Shown: positions 35,078-45,083, counted from the stretch's first letter. The stretch is 64,000 nt of DNA from Methanobrevibacter sp. (GCF_017539065.1 NZ_JAFYHP010000016.1:62001-126000), one strand, 5' to 3'. Notes: a model not told the origin generated them from the letters alone. Translations and numbers: made by a program.

Positions 35078-36124
35078 TTATTCTTTACCTTCTAATCTTT
35101 TAATATCTATAATCATTTGGTCGAAATCAGAGATGAAATTCTCATCTTGTATTTCCCTAAATTTTTTATATTTTTCTTTTGCGTGCCTTTTTGCTTCTTC
35201 AGATGAAATTTTACCTTTTCCAAGCAAAACAGGCAACCTATTTAAGGTAATGTAATCATCCAATAATTCTTTCCAGTCTTTCATTGCCATTGGTTCATGA
35301 TCCATTGCCCTATTTTCTGCTAGAGTTAAGAACCCATCTACAAGATTATTTAATTTTGTTAATTCAGACTGATTTAGATAATTTTTAGAAATAACAACAT
35401 CGGATGCTAAAATTTTACCATTTGGTGAATTTTTCCAGTTGGTTAATCCCATGTTGATTTTATTTTCATCACTTCTCATATCAATTATTTCCGCAGCAGT
35501 GTGATTACTTACAGCGTATATTAATGTGTTTTGAGCACTTGCAAAGAAGTCTTTTGTGATTTGAGCTTCTGGATCATAATTATAACTTGTTGAATAAATA
35601 TCAGTTATTTTTTGGTTGAATCTTCTTTCGGATGCTCTTATCTCCCTTATGGTTTCTAGCAAGTCATCGAAATAATCATCGGTGAATCTTCCACCTTTTT
35701 TTAGTAGCTCCACATCAAGTACAAATCCTTTTACCATATATTCTTTTAATATTTTATTTGACCATTTTCTGAACTGTGTTGCTTCTTTACTGTTTATTCT
35801 GTATCCTATTGATATGATTGCATCAAGATTATACCATATTTGAGGCCTACCTCGATTATTAGATTTTATCAACTCTGAGTTGATAAAATCAGATTCTTCC
35901 TGAAATAAGATTTTAGAACTTATACTTACTTCATTTTCTACTAGCTCGCCTTCTTCGACTATTCTATGGAAATGCTTGGATATATTTTGAGAACTGGTTC
36001 CGAATATTTCTGCAACTATTTTTTGTGATGCCCATAATGTTTCATGTCCAATTAAGAATTCTCCTTCAACATCACTATTTTCACTTTTATATTGTAAAGT
36101 TTCCATCAATCTAAATTCGGCCAT
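35078..36124 (-). CDS. rhuM: RhuM-family protein
   Basis: A 348-aa RhuM-type protein. The N-terminal half has the family pattern LWASQKIVAEIFGTSSQNIS (30-49), the HFHRIVEEGEL segment, then YNLDAIISIGYRINSKEATQFRKWSN with the Arg-Trp-rich end. The C-terminal half is helical and includes FDDLLETIREIRASERRFNQ. RhuM proteins are common on mobile elements and genomic islands; their function is not known, though a DNA- or phage-related role is suspected from their Bro/KilA-like N-terminus. It is transcribed leftwards, following two small genes on the same strand. Confidence 0.87.
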   Translation of the reverse strand: MAEFRLMETLQYKSENSDVEGEFLIGHETLWASQKIVAEIFGTSSQNISKHFHRIVEEGELVENEVSISSKILFQEESDFINSELIKSNNRGRPQIWYNLDAIISIGYRINSKEATQFRKWSNKILKEYMVKGFVLDVELLKKGGRFTDDYFDDLLETIREIRASERRFNQKITDIYSTSYNYDPEAQITKDFFASAQNTLIYAVSNHTAAEIIDMRSDENKINMGLTNWKNSPNGKILASDVVISKNYLNQSELTKLNNLVDGFLTLAENRAMDHEPMAMKDWKELLDDYITLNRLPVLLGKGKISSEEAKRHAKEKYKKFREIQDENFISDFDQMIIDIKRLEGKE

Positions 36125-36140
36125 AAATTAACCTCCATTA

Positions 36141-36360
36141 CTAACCTATGATTACTTCATAGACACTTTCTAAATCTATATAATGAACTTTATCTTTTTC
36201 AAGAAAATCAACAATCAGCCACCCCTCATCACTTAGCAAAGGTTTGCTACGGGAAGGCAACATAATTTGTTCTCCAGAACCGTACTTTAAAAGTAACATT
36301 AAAACGTTCAAGATCTTCAACTATTCTATCTTTTAAACTAGATAATTTTTCTTCTTCCAT
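36141..36360 (-). pseudogene. Broken small gene (two overlapping frames)
   Basis: From ATG 36360 a frame reads MEEEKLSSLKDRIVEDLERF and stops after 37 codons. An overlapping frame from ATG 36299 gives 52 residues with good coding character (SKPLLSDEGWLIVDFLEKDK, then VHYIDLESVYEVIIG) to TAG 36141. A single shift near 36290-36300 would fuse them into a protein of about 72 residues. Alternatively the 52-aa frame is expressed alone. It lies between the RhuM gene and the 109-aa gene on the same strand. Confidence 0.4.
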
Positions 36361-36365
36361 ACAAA

Positions 36366-36695
36366 TCACCTTATTAATGACTTATTTAGATATAAACAAT
36401 TACCTAAAAACAATTCGGTATTATCTATAGGAATTATAACAAAATCATCTTCAGATAACCCCTCGAAATTAAACTCGACTTCATTTAAAATATCTTCAAC
36501 AGAACCATCAAAAAGTTTTCCATTTTCTTTTTCCCATTTACAAACAAGATCATATTTCGCTTTATTTTGTGCAACCAATAATTCATATGCAGATTTTCTT
36601 GTTTTTTCGTCTGATTTAACATTACTTTTGGATTTTAATTTATGATAATCATCTAACAATTTTTTATATTCTTTTTTGTAGTCATATTCTTTCAT
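36366..36695 (-). CDS. Unknown 109-aa protein
   Basis: A charged protein with a Lys/Tyr-rich helical N-terminus (MKEYDYKKEYKKLLDDYHKL), likely coiled coil, and an acidic C-terminal half (VEDILNEVEFNFEGLSEDDF). No family is recognised. ATG 36695 is chosen over ATG 36710 because GGAGGTAGTTATA immediately before it is a near-perfect ribosome site. It belongs to a leftward set of small genes next to rhuM. Confidence 0.6.
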   Translation of the reverse strand: MKEYDYKKEYKKLLDDYHKLKSKSNVKSDEKTRKSAYELLVAQNKAKYDLVCKWEKENGKLFDGSVEDILNEVEFNFEGLSEDDFVIIPIDNTELFLGNCLYLNKSLIR

Positions 36696-36808
36696 TATAA
36701 CTACCTCCATAATATAATTTTATAAAAATCAATATCTATTCTAACATATATAAAGCTTCATTCAAAAAAATAATAAGAATTGGAAAAACACTTTCAATTC
36801 CTATATAC

Positions 36809-37387
36809 TTAGTTTAACATGTCAAAATCCACTTCAAAATTAGAATCAATATCTAATACTTGATTTTCAATTAGTAAATCCAATTTTACTAAATTATCAA
36901 GAGAATTACTAACTAATATTATAACATCTCTGAATCCCATGTTTCTTGCAGACATGCCTTCAATCGGTCGGGGCCCTTTAATGCCTAACGAATCAACATC
37001 ATAACTTTTACAGTAGCCAAACTCTGTTTTTAATTGTTTTAGCTTATCTAATTTTTCAAAAGTCCCAATTTTAATTAAATCTATTTTATCAAAACTGATG
37101 ATTATTTTTCCAACACTGTGAATAACTTCTTTAGTATCACAATCCTTAAGAATAACATAGGCGCATAATTCTCCCAATTCTTTGACTAAATCTTTTAGAG
37201 CATGATTTTCAAGAAATTTATAAACTCCACATTCATATCTCCAATCATTATCCCCATCTCCTGGAATTGAAAAGTCTTTTGGACCACCTTCCCACAATTC
37301 ACAATGCTTAATAATTCTATTGTATATATTACCATACATTTCCATATTATCAATTTCAATACAGATTTTTTCTTCATTACTCTTCAT
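36809..37387 (-). CDS. Unknown 192-aa protein
   Basis: A soluble protein of mixed helix and strand with no recognised domain. Features visible are the acidic DWRYECGVYKFLENHALKDL segment (48-67), a beta-rich middle (GKIIISFDKIDLIKIGTFEK) and a C-terminal acidic stretch (DIDSNFEVDFDMLN). No signal peptide or membrane helix. It is the rightmost gene of the leftward set ending at rhuM. The 426-bp gap upstream contains its promoter and that of the divergent AbrB-PIN pair. Confidence 0.6.
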   Translation of the reverse strand: MKSNEEKICIEIDNMEMYGNIYNRIIKHCELWEGGPKDFSIPGDGDNDWRYECGVYKFLENHALKDLVKELGELCAYVILKDCDTKEVIHSVGKIIISFDKIDLIKIGTFEKLDKLKQLKTEFGYCKSYDVDSLGIKGPRPIEGMSARNMGFRDVIILVSNSLDNLVKLDLLIENQVLDIDSNFEVDFDMLN

Positions 37388-37761
37388 ATAATAACCTCTT
37401 ATTTAATTTAGAAATCCCACTTTAAAGATTTCACAGTACAAGATTATCAGTCATGTGTCACCATTAACATTACATGACATCTTGACAAAAATGTACAGTC
37501 GTGCTCTACTTTTATCTTTTACCCAATAGAAAAGTAGGCATTCATACTTCCAAAAATAATACGCTAAAATAGACATTTAATTAATTCCTAAATTACGTAA
37601 AGAATGTTTCATGAGTTCGTACATGTTTATCCAATTAATCTGGCGTGGTTTATACTCATGATTGGAATAACATTCTATATACTATGTATTATGAAATTAC
37701 TATAATATAAAATTTTCGGATAAAATGAAAAATATCAGATATGTTTATATCCTATTATAGA
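37388..37761. other. Gene-free spacer with a weak inverted repeat
   Basis: No gene is supported. GTCATGT (37450-37456) and ACATGAC (37472-37478) could form a small hairpin. A single GTTCGTAC half-site occurs near 37615 but without a partner arm. The right edge leads into the TATA box (GTTTATATCC, 37743-37752) and operator of the AbrB-PIN pair. Confidence 0.4.
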
Positions 37762-37784
37762 TAGATAATATAATATATTATCTA
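37762..37784. promoter_or_regulatory. Operator of the AbrB-PIN toxin-antitoxin pair
   Basis: A perfect 23-bp palindrome: TAGATAATATA, A, TATATTATCTA. It starts about 11 bp past the TATA-like GTTTATATCC and ends 29 bp before the AbrB start codon, so it covers the expected transcription start. Antitoxins of this class bind such palindromes and repress their own operon. Confidence 0.7.
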
Positions 37785-37813
37785 AAACCAATATTTTCCA
37801 AGAGGTGAGAAAC

Positions 37814-38047
37814 ATGCTTATATTAGCTACAAGTAAAATTCAAAGCAATTACCAGACCACAATTCCAAAAGAAATAAGAAAAAATTATGACATCGACAAT
37901 AACACTGTTGTAGAATGGGCTATCAATGATAATGGGAACCCTGAAATAAATTTCAGGAAAAAAAGAAGCTTTAAAAATTTAGGCGGTGCTTTTAAATCCG
38001 ATGAAAGAACCAATGCCGTAGAATTAAAAAGGAGTTTGTACGAATGA
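37814..38047 (+). CDS. vapB: AbrB-family antitoxin (VapB-like)
   Basis: A 77-aa protein with a swapped-hairpin AbrB/SpoVT DNA-binding fold: ATSKIQSNYQTTIPKEIRKN (5-24) is the typical start of the fold. The C-terminal third (KNLGGAFKSDERTNAVELKR) is the part expected to bind and block the toxin. ATG 37814 is preceded by AGAGGTGAG; the GTG at 37805 lies inside that site. Its stop overlaps the toxin start (ATGA), the usual coupling in toxin-antitoxin operons. Confidence 0.87.
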   Translation: MLILATSKIQSNYQTTIPKEIRKNYDIDNNTVVEWAINDNGNPEINFRKKRSFKNLGGAFKSDERTNAVELKRSLYE

Positions 38048-38481
38048 GTAAAGTATTCCTGGACACCTCATTCATCTTGGCCTATGTTAATTCAAACGAT
38101 GAGTTACATGAAAACGCTTTAAGACTAGAAGAAACTGAAAATATATTATCACGAGACTGCTACATTAACAACAATGTATTAAATGAAGTCTTAACATTAA
38201 CAGGTAGGAAAATCAATATTGATGCTGCTGAAGAAATCTACTACGGTCTGATTGACAGCTTTGAAATATTGAACGAATACAATATCTTCAACTACACCGC
38301 CAAAACCTTTGATATCTTCAAAAGGATTGTTGGGCCAAACAGTAAAAAGACAAAATTAAGCTTTACCGATTCAAGTATTATATTAACCATGCAGGAATCC
38401 GGCATTGCTGATTTGATTAGCTTTGATCAGCAGTTTGAAAATTTCGATGAAATTAATTTGATTGGTTTGGATTATTTATAG
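38044..38481 (+). CDS. vapC: PIN-domain RNase toxin (VapC-like)
   Basis: A 145-aa PIN nuclease with all four acidic positions visible: D7 in VFLDTSF, E48 in NNVLNEVL, D109 in LSFTDSSII and D128 in ISFDQQF. Members cut tRNA or rRNA when freed from antitoxin. It overlaps the AbrB-type gene by 4 bp and the two share the palindromic promoter. It lies next to the DUF4062 defence-like cluster and may help stabilise the element. Confidence 0.9.
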   Translation: MSKVFLDTSFILAYVNSNDELHENALRLEETENILSRDCYINNNVLNEVLTLTGRKINIDAAEEIYYGLIDSFEILNEYNIFNYTAKTFDIFKRIVGPNSKKTKLSFTDSSIILTMQESGIADLISFDQQFENFDEINLIGLDYL

Positions 38482-38617
38482 AACAGGACTTGAACAATTA
38501 AAAGACATATTATTTATACAACATTCAATACCCATATCATTTTTACAATAGTTTGTTTTATTGGGAAAACAATTTAATTTAATGTTAATAATAAATCCCT
38601 AGAAAAGGAGTTTAAAT

Positions 38618-41600
38618 ATGATAGAAAATACTGCACCAAGAATTTTTTTAAGTTCAACAAGTCGAGATTTAGTTGAAGAAAGAAACTCCACAAAGGATGC
38701 AATTCAAAAAAATTATTTTTGTATAAACATGGAAACTTGGGGAGGTTCACCCAATCCTCCAAAAGAAAAAATAGTGGAAGAAATACAACATGCATCTGCT
38801 GTTGTCTTGATACTGGGTTTTAAATATGGATCATTAATAAAAGATGAAGAAATATCCTATACTGAATTTGAATTTAATTATGCAAAAGAAAATGAAATAG
38901 ATATCTTCGCATTTATTAAGAAAGATAAAAATGGAAAGTGGAATCCTGATGAAGAAAATGATGTAATTTCAAATAAACTAGAAAAATTTAAAGAAAACAT
39001 TGAAGATGGGCCTACTGTTGAGTATTTCACAAATGTTGAAGAGTTAAAAGAACAGGTTTTGAACACATTAAGTAAAAATAATGATAAAATACAAAAAAAT
39101 AAAGATTTCACTGACAAATTTTTTAAAGACAAATTAAAAGGTTCAATTAATGAATTAGGTCCTAGATACAATCCTGAAATTAATATTGATTTAGAATTAG
39201 ATTTTTTTAATGTAATGGCAAAAAATAAAGTTTTTAAAGAAAAGTTTAAGAACAAATTTATAGATTATTATTGTGAATTAAGAAAGTTAAAATTTCCTCA
39301 AAAATATAAAAAAGATTTTGACAATGCTCTTGAAAATTTAAAAAATGAATACAATAATATTTTTAAAGACATTGATTATGATTTCAACATATTATATAAT
39401 TTAATAGACCCTATTGAAGAAATTTTAGTAGAAATTTCAAATGAATTTGAAGAACAAAACGACACCAAATACGAAATTGATGTTTTAATTCATCAATCTA
39501 GAGAATATATGGACGCAATTTTAGGTTATTCATATAAATTACTTAAAAATCCAATTTTAATTTTAACAGGTGATGCGGGATGTGGTAAATCACATTTATT
39601 AGCAGATTTAGCATGTAAAAGAATGAATAATGAAGAGGTTAGTGTTTTATTATTAGGAACTCATTTTAATTCTGATGAAAATATCGGGAAACAAATTGTT
39701 AATGAGTTAGAATTAGATATGCCTTCTACAGAATTTTTAGAAAAATTAAATAACAAAGCAAAATATCAAAAATCTAGGATTTTAATAATAATTGATGGTT
39801 TAAATGAATGTAAAAACAGTCAACTATGGAAAAATCGGTTAAATCGATTTATTAGTGAAATAAAAAATTATAGATGGTTAGGTTTAATTGTATCCATTAG
39901 AAACACTTACATTGATTTGCTTCCTGAAGATATTATTAACAAAAATAATCATTACAATCATAGAAACTTAGGAAATAAAACTTTCGAAGGAATAAAAATC
40001 TTTTGTAATCATTATAATGTAAATTATCCTTCATTTCCACCTATAAACCCCATATTCTCAAATCCCCTATTTTTAAAGTTATTATTTGAAAATATGGAAA
40101 AATCAAACATAAATATCATACCTCAAGATTCCTTAGATTTTTCTTCAATCATTAGAGATTATTTTAAAAATATTGAAGAAATAATTCATAGAAATCCTTC
40201 AGTACCCCTTGGATTTAATATTACAAAAATGTTTGTTGACAAAGTAATCGAGTTGAAAATTAGTAATCCTAGTTCTGAATTGTTTTATGAAGATTTATTC
40301 AAAATAGGAACAAAAATATCGAATAAACTTAACATGCAAAATTTTCAAATTATTGATATTTTGATTAAAGAAGGTTTATTTTATAAAGACCGATTCGATG
40401 ACCGTCCCATTCTAAAATTTTCATATGAAAAAATTGAAGACTATTTAGTTGCGGATTATTTACTGGAAAATATTAAAAAAGAGAACTTACATAATGAATT
40501 TAAAGAAGATGGGGGAATTTATAGAATAATTAGTGAAGGAGATGAAATCAATTTTTATGGTGTTTTTGAAGCATTTGCAGTATTGATTCCTGAAAAATTT
40601 GGAATTGAACTTTTTGAAATTGATTTCAGTGCCTTCAATTTAAAAAATATTATTAACGATAAATTATTTGATTGGTTTATAAACAGCCTATATTGGAGAA
40701 AACCAAAAACTATTAATGAAAATATTTTTGATTATATTCTAAATGAAATTAAAAAATCAGAACATAATTTCACATTATTTTTCGAATCAATGATACAATT
40801 ATCTTCTAATCCAGAATATATATTAAATTCAAAAAAATTACATGAACTTCTTTTAAATTATCCTATGCCTGAACGAGACTCCTATTGGCTGCCTTGGATT
40901 GATAAACAATATCGATTAGAATATTCTGTTTATAATGTTGTTGAGTGGACGTTATTCCTAAAAAATATTAATCAAATTAACGATGACTCATTAAAATTAT
41001 TAACCATCATGTTAAGTTGGTTTTTAGCATCAAATAATAAAGAACTTAGAGATAAAAGCACTTATGCCCTTATTAATATTCTAAAATACAAACCAAAAAT
41101 TCTTCTTGAAATATTGGAATTATTTGAAAATTTGGACGATATGTACATTATAGAAAGATTATATGCTATCGCTTATGCTTGCGTATTAAATTATGAAAAT
41201 CCAGATGATATAAAAAAATTGGCAGAATATACTTATACTACAATCTTTGTAAAAAACAATTTTAAACCAAATATATTATTAAAAGATTATGGTCAAAATA
41301 TTATCGATTATTCTAATTTAAAATTTAATTTAAAATTGAATACATCTAAGTTTAAATATGATTTTCCAAAAATACCTTTTGAAAATGAAATTAATAAAAT
41401 AGAAAAAGAATATTTTAGTAAACCTACTTTGAAAGGCGGATGTTACATTTTTAGTTCGATGCAAGAACATGTTGGAAATTTTGGAAGAAACGAATTTAAA
41501 AACAAAATTAAATATTGGAATAATGAATTTACTTACAATGATTTAAGAAAACTTGTCATTAAAAGAACTTTTGAATTTTATGATGAAAAACTACATGGTT

Positions 41601-42829
41601 CCTATGATATTTCCATAGAAAAAAATAAATATAACCTAATTCACCCATATACTTACAGAATTGGTGAAAAATATCAAAGGATAGCTTTTTATGAACTATT
41701 AGATATGTTATCTACTAATTATAAAATCACTCACCCCTGGACTACTGAAGATAAACATTATCTGAAAGGTGCATGGGAAATAGGAATTAGAAATTTTGAT
41801 CCAACATTTAACTTCAAAAATAAAATAAAAACCACAAATTCTTTTTCAAATTTAATAAATTTCAACATTTCAAAAGAAAAATGGTCCGAAAGTCTTAACG
41901 GAATACCTCAAATAGAAACTTTACTAAATCAACAAAAAATATTTAATAAAAATGATGATTGGCTATTATTATTTGGTCAAATTAATTTAAATGATTCAAA
42001 TGAACTTAACTTCAAATGTCATGAACCTACAAAAGGACTATTTCTAGAATTATGGGGATTAATTATTAAAAAAGATGAAAAGCAAGAAATTGTTGAAAAA
42101 CTCAAATATGAAGAAATATCACGGATAACCCCTGACCATGATAATTTTTATCAAGTATTCGATAAAGAATTCTCATGGGCAAATTCTTATAGCAATTTAA
42201 AAGAGAACAATGAATTTGAAAAAATAATTTACTTTAATCATCCAATAAAAAATTCAATCCACATACCCTTTGATGAAAATTTATGGGAATTCAGCCACTA
42301 TTTAGAAAAAGATTTCAATAAAAATCTACTTAAACCCTCAAAATTACTTTTCGATAAAATGAATCTAGAATATGGAGATAATGATAATGTATTATATTCA
42401 AATGATACTGAAATCATGATTGATTTATCCAATGGAGACAATTTTGAATATAACCTAATTATAAATAAAAAAGAATTATTATCTTTTTTAAATGAAAATA
42501 ACTTAGACATTATTTGGTTAATACATGGCTTTAAAATTACATATGAAAATTGGTCACATAATTATGATAAACAATTATACATTGAAGGAATATATTATTT
42601 GAATGCAAATTATAAGTTAGTTGGAACTTTAACATATAATCACTATGAAAATCATTATATTGCAAATAAAAAAACAAAAATAATCCATTTAAATTCCTGC
42701 AAATATGTTAAATCTATTAAAAAAGAGAACATAAATGAAGAATTCGTGAAAGTTGATGATGCAATAAATGAAGGTTTTAAACCGTGTTCTAAATGTTTAT
42801 CCCATTTTAATAAATTTAACCCTAATTAA
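38618..42829 (+). CDS. DUF4062-STAND ATPase with C-terminal Ada-like zinc motif (1403 aa)
   Basis: An N-terminal DUF4062 domain (about 7-105: PRIFLSSTSRDLVEERNSTK, then SAVVLILGFKYGS), which belongs with TIR-like folds, is followed by a helical linker. The P-loop NTPase has Walker A GDAGCGKS (318-325) and Walker B LIIIDGLNE with D393. After it come about 800 residues of helical repeat-like sequence (500-1000) and a beta-rich part. At the very end is H1357, C1361, C1390 and C1393 in the form HxxxC ... GFKPCSKC, like the Ada-type metal-binding module. The plan (effector, switch ATPase, sensor) matches STAND antiphage proteins. AAGGAG precedes ATG 38618. Activation signal unknown. Confidence 0.8.
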   Translation: MIENTAPRIFLSSTSRDLVEERNSTKDAIQKNYFCINMETWGGSPNPPKEKIVEEIQHASAVVLILGFKYGSLIKDEEISYTEFEFNYAKENEIDIFAFIKKDKNGKWNPDEENDVISNKLEKFKENIEDGPTVEYFTNVEELKEQVLNTLSKNNDKIQKNKDFTDKFFKDKLKGSINELGPRYNPEINIDLELDFFNVMAKNKVFKEKFKNKFIDYYCELRKLKFPQKYKKDFDNALENLKNEYNNIFKDIDYDFNILYNLIDPIEEILVEISNEFEEQNDTKYEIDVLIHQSREYMDAILGYSYKLLKNPILILTGDAGCGKSHLLADLACKRMNNEEVSVLLLGTHFNSDENIGKQIVNELELDMPSTEFLEKLNNKAKYQKSRILIIIDGLNECKNSQLWKNRLNRFISEIKNYRWLGLIVSIRNTYIDLLPEDIINKNNHYNHRNLGNKTFEGIKIFCNHYNVNYPSFPPINPIFSNPLFLKLLFENMEKSNINIIPQDSLDFSSIIRDYFKNIEEIIHRNPSVPLGFNITKMFVDKVIELKISNPSSELFYEDLFKIGTKISNKLNMQNFQIIDILIKEGLFYKDRFDDRPILKFSYEKIEDYLVADYLLENIKKENLHNEFKEDGGIYRIISEGDEINFYGVFEAFAVLIPEKFGIELFEIDFSAFNLKNIINDKLFDWFINSLYWRKPKTINENIFDYILNEIKKSEHNFTLFFESMIQLSSNPEYILNSKKLHELLLNYPMPERDSYWLPWIDKQYRLEYSVYNVVEWTLFLKNINQINDDSLKLLTIMLSWFLASNNKELRDKSTYALINILKYKPKILLEILELFENLDDMYIIERLYAIAYACVLNYENPDDIKKLAEYTYTTIFVKNNFKPNILLKDYGQNIIDYSNLKFNLKLNTSKFKYDFPKIPFENEINKIEKEYFSKPTLKGGCYIFSSMQEHVGNFGRNEFKNKIKYWNNEFTYNDLRKLVIKRTFEFYDEKLHGSYDISIEKNKYNLIHPYTYRIGEKYQRIAFYELLDMLSTNYKITHPWTTEDKHYLKGAWEIGIRNFDPTFNFKNKIKTTNSFSNLINFNISKEKWSESLNGIPQIETLLNQQKIFNKNDDWLLLFGQINLNDSNELNFKCHEPTKGLFLELWGLIIKKDEKQEIVEKLKYEEISRITPDHDNFYQVFDKEFSWANSYSNLKENNEFEKIIYFNHPIKNSIHIPFDENLWEFSHYLEKDFNKNLLKPSKLLFDKMNLEYGDNDNVLYSNDTEIMIDLSNGDNFEYNLIINKKELLSFLNENNLDIIWLIHGFKITYENWSHNYDKQLYIEGIYYLNANYKLVGTLTYNHYENHYIANKKTKIIHLNSCKYVKSIKKENINEEFVKVDDAINEGFKPCSKCLSHFNKFNPN

Positions 42830-42860
42830 ATATCAACAAACTAATAATCTTTAATCAGCA

Positions 42861-45083
42861 TTATTTAAGTTTTTTAAAAAATTCGACACCATTGCAATTA
42901 GGACAAGGGGGAAGTGCATCATTTGAATCATCAAGCATTATTTCCTGATTACAATTAATACAAATATATGTTCCTACACCTGGTTTTTGACCAGATTGAA
43001 AAGTGAAATACTCTTCATCAATCTGTTTAATTAAAGAAGCACATATTTCCTTTTCATTATCATCTAATGATTCATTATTACAAACTTCAACGTATTTACT
43101 TCTTAAATCATCTATGCTTTCAAAATATTTCACCATTGATTTTAAGTTAAATTTTTGAACAATTTCAGATGGTGAATCTGCATGTATTGTTGTAGAGTTA
43201 ATGTTTCTAAATCCTCTTGCAAAACGCAAAGCATTTTTACCTTCAGAAATAAATTCCTTAACTCTTCTAACTACATCAATTTCACTGTCCCACAATTCCC
43301 AACTATCAAGAATAAATTCCAAATCTAAACTATCCCATAATTTATCAGTTTCATCCCATTTTCTGATTTTCAAAACCATCATATCTTCAAGTTTTTCTAA
43401 ATCAATTTCATCAATTAAAGCTTCAGAAACATCTTTCCTATCATTCTCATAAGTAAATCTATTATAAATAAAATCTTGGCCTGATAAAATTTCAATAGCT
43501 ACATACAAACTGTTTTCAGAATTATCAATAGCATTTTGTAATACGTCAAATCTCTCAGAGTTATTATCATACTTTTTAAGTAAATCATCCAAAATTCTAC
43601 CTAAATAAATTCTTTTATCAAAAAATGTATTAAGTGGAATATGTAACTGATCTCCTATATCGATTAATGAATTTATAAAATAATGTGCATTTTCTTTTGG
43701 AATATCTCTCATACGATTTATAATTATGTCAAAAAGGTCTTTTGTTTGATTATTTCTATCATGTTCTAAAAACATTTCAGAAATCTTTTCTACATCATCT
43801 AACTTAAATAAATCATCAATTGAAGTAGCACTTAAATCCTCAGCTTCTAAGTTTAATGTGAAATAATTATAAAAGAATTCAGTAGTGCAAATTCTAAAAT
43901 TGTATTTCCAATCGCGATAAGAATCTTCTAAATCAATATTTCGATAATACATTCTAATTCTAGGGAATAACTTTAATAAAATATGGTAAATTTCATCTTC
44001 AGACAATTTAGAATGTAACCCAATAATCTCTTGAATTTTGTTTTTATTATCCTCTTTAATATCATCTTTTTGATTTTCAGTAGAAACTAAAAATAAATCT
44101 GGATTGTCCTTAATCTTATTATAAATCTTATGTTCAAACAATTGCACGGCCAAAATCAACATGAAATCATTAATATTAACATCATCCTTAAAAACTGAAA
44201 AATAAAATGTTATGATATTGATATATCTATATAAATCCCTTAGATTATCAAAAAATAGTCTTAAATACGAATAGATATCAAAAAAGTCCTTTTGATAAGT
44301 TTCATCAACATCACGATACTTTCTATAAAAATCATCCAAATAAAATGTAACTAATTTATCTAATTGAGACGCCCTGATTTCAGGTACAACAATAGGAATC
44401 TGAATAATCTTTTCTAAAAACATATCAGGATTATAAACTTTTAAATTTTTAAGTGATCCTACAACAGCATCTTTATCAAATGATAAAATATAAACTACAT
44501 GAGGAAAATCAGCTAATGATTTAACAAGCATCATAATTTGTTTAACTTCATCATCAGATAACCTATCAATATCATCAATAATAATTATAACTTTCTTTTT
44601 AAGCTTTTTAAAATCATCAGAAATTTTATTTTTAAGACTTAATAATGTTTCTTCATCACTTAACGAATTATTAACTTCTGGATTAATACTTATTGAACCT
44701 AAACCAAAATTAAGGCTAAATGAAGTCATGTTAATTAAAGATTTGCCTAATTTTTTAAGATTATCTGTGTTTACATAATCTGTAAAATCTTTTCCAGAAC
44801 TATTAACTAAAATATCAAAAAATTGGAATAATAAGTTATTATTATTTGAAAAATACCATGGATTAAAATGAATAACAATATTTTTACTATTATTATTCCT
44901 CCAGTAATCCTCAACCATCTTAATAATTGAAGTTTTTCCAGAACCCCATTTTCCCATTAAAGAAATTGTTAAACAACTTTCCTTTTTATAATTTGAAATA
45001 GCTTGAGCTAATGATTCTGCAAATTCCCTTCTATTTAATTTATCATCATCTAACAAAGAAATAGGATTTTCCTCAATGAACAT
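42861..45083 (-). CDS. KAP-family P-loop ATPase with C-terminal zinc ribbon
   Basis: A 740-aa KAP NTPase. Walker A is GKWGSGKT (44-51), the FNPWYFS motif follows at about 73-79, and Walker B is IIIIDDIDRL near 165-174 with the KAP-type DDEVKQIM helix. Unlike many KAP proteins, I see no membrane helices between the Walker motifs, so it should be soluble. The long C-terminal part is helical, and the last 35 residues hold a zinc ribbon with C708, C711, C727 and C730. KAP ATPases are frequent in phage-defence loci. It converges with the DUF4062-STAND gene (31-bp gap) and follows the DUF4062-HATPase gene on its own strand. Confidence 0.82.
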   Translation of the reverse strand: MFIEENPISLLDDDKLNRREFAESLAQAISNYKKESCLTISLMGKWGSGKTSIIKMVEDYWRNNNSKNIVIHFNPWYFSNNNNLLFQFFDILVNSSGKDFTDYVNTDNLKKLGKSLINMTSFSLNFGLGSISINPEVNNSLSDEETLLSLKNKISDDFKKLKKKVIIIIDDIDRLSDDEVKQIMMLVKSLADFPHVVYILSFDKDAVVGSLKNLKVYNPDMFLEKIIQIPIVVPEIRASQLDKLVTFYLDDFYRKYRDVDETYQKDFFDIYSYLRLFFDNLRDLYRYINIITFYFSVFKDDVNINDFMLILAVQLFEHKIYNKIKDNPDLFLVSTENQKDDIKEDNKNKIQEIIGLHSKLSEDEIYHILLKLFPRIRMYYRNIDLEDSYRDWKYNFRICTTEFFYNYFTLNLEAEDLSATSIDDLFKLDDVEKISEMFLEHDRNNQTKDLFDIIINRMRDIPKENAHYFINSLIDIGDQLHIPLNTFFDKRIYLGRILDDLLKKYDNNSERFDVLQNAIDNSENSLYVAIEILSGQDFIYNRFTYENDRKDVSEALIDEIDLEKLEDMMVLKIRKWDETDKLWDSLDLEFILDSWELWDSEIDVVRRVKEFISEGKNALRFARGFRNINSTTIHADSPSEIVQKFNLKSMVKYFESIDDLRSKYVEVCNNESLDDNEKEICASLIKQIDEEYFTFQSGQKPGVGTYICINCNQEIMLDDSNDALPPCPNCNGVEFFKKLK

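Noticed and set aside
37611-37618. GTTCGTAC as another MsvR half-site
   Set aside because: Single half-site with no partner arm and no nearby start codon at the right spacing.
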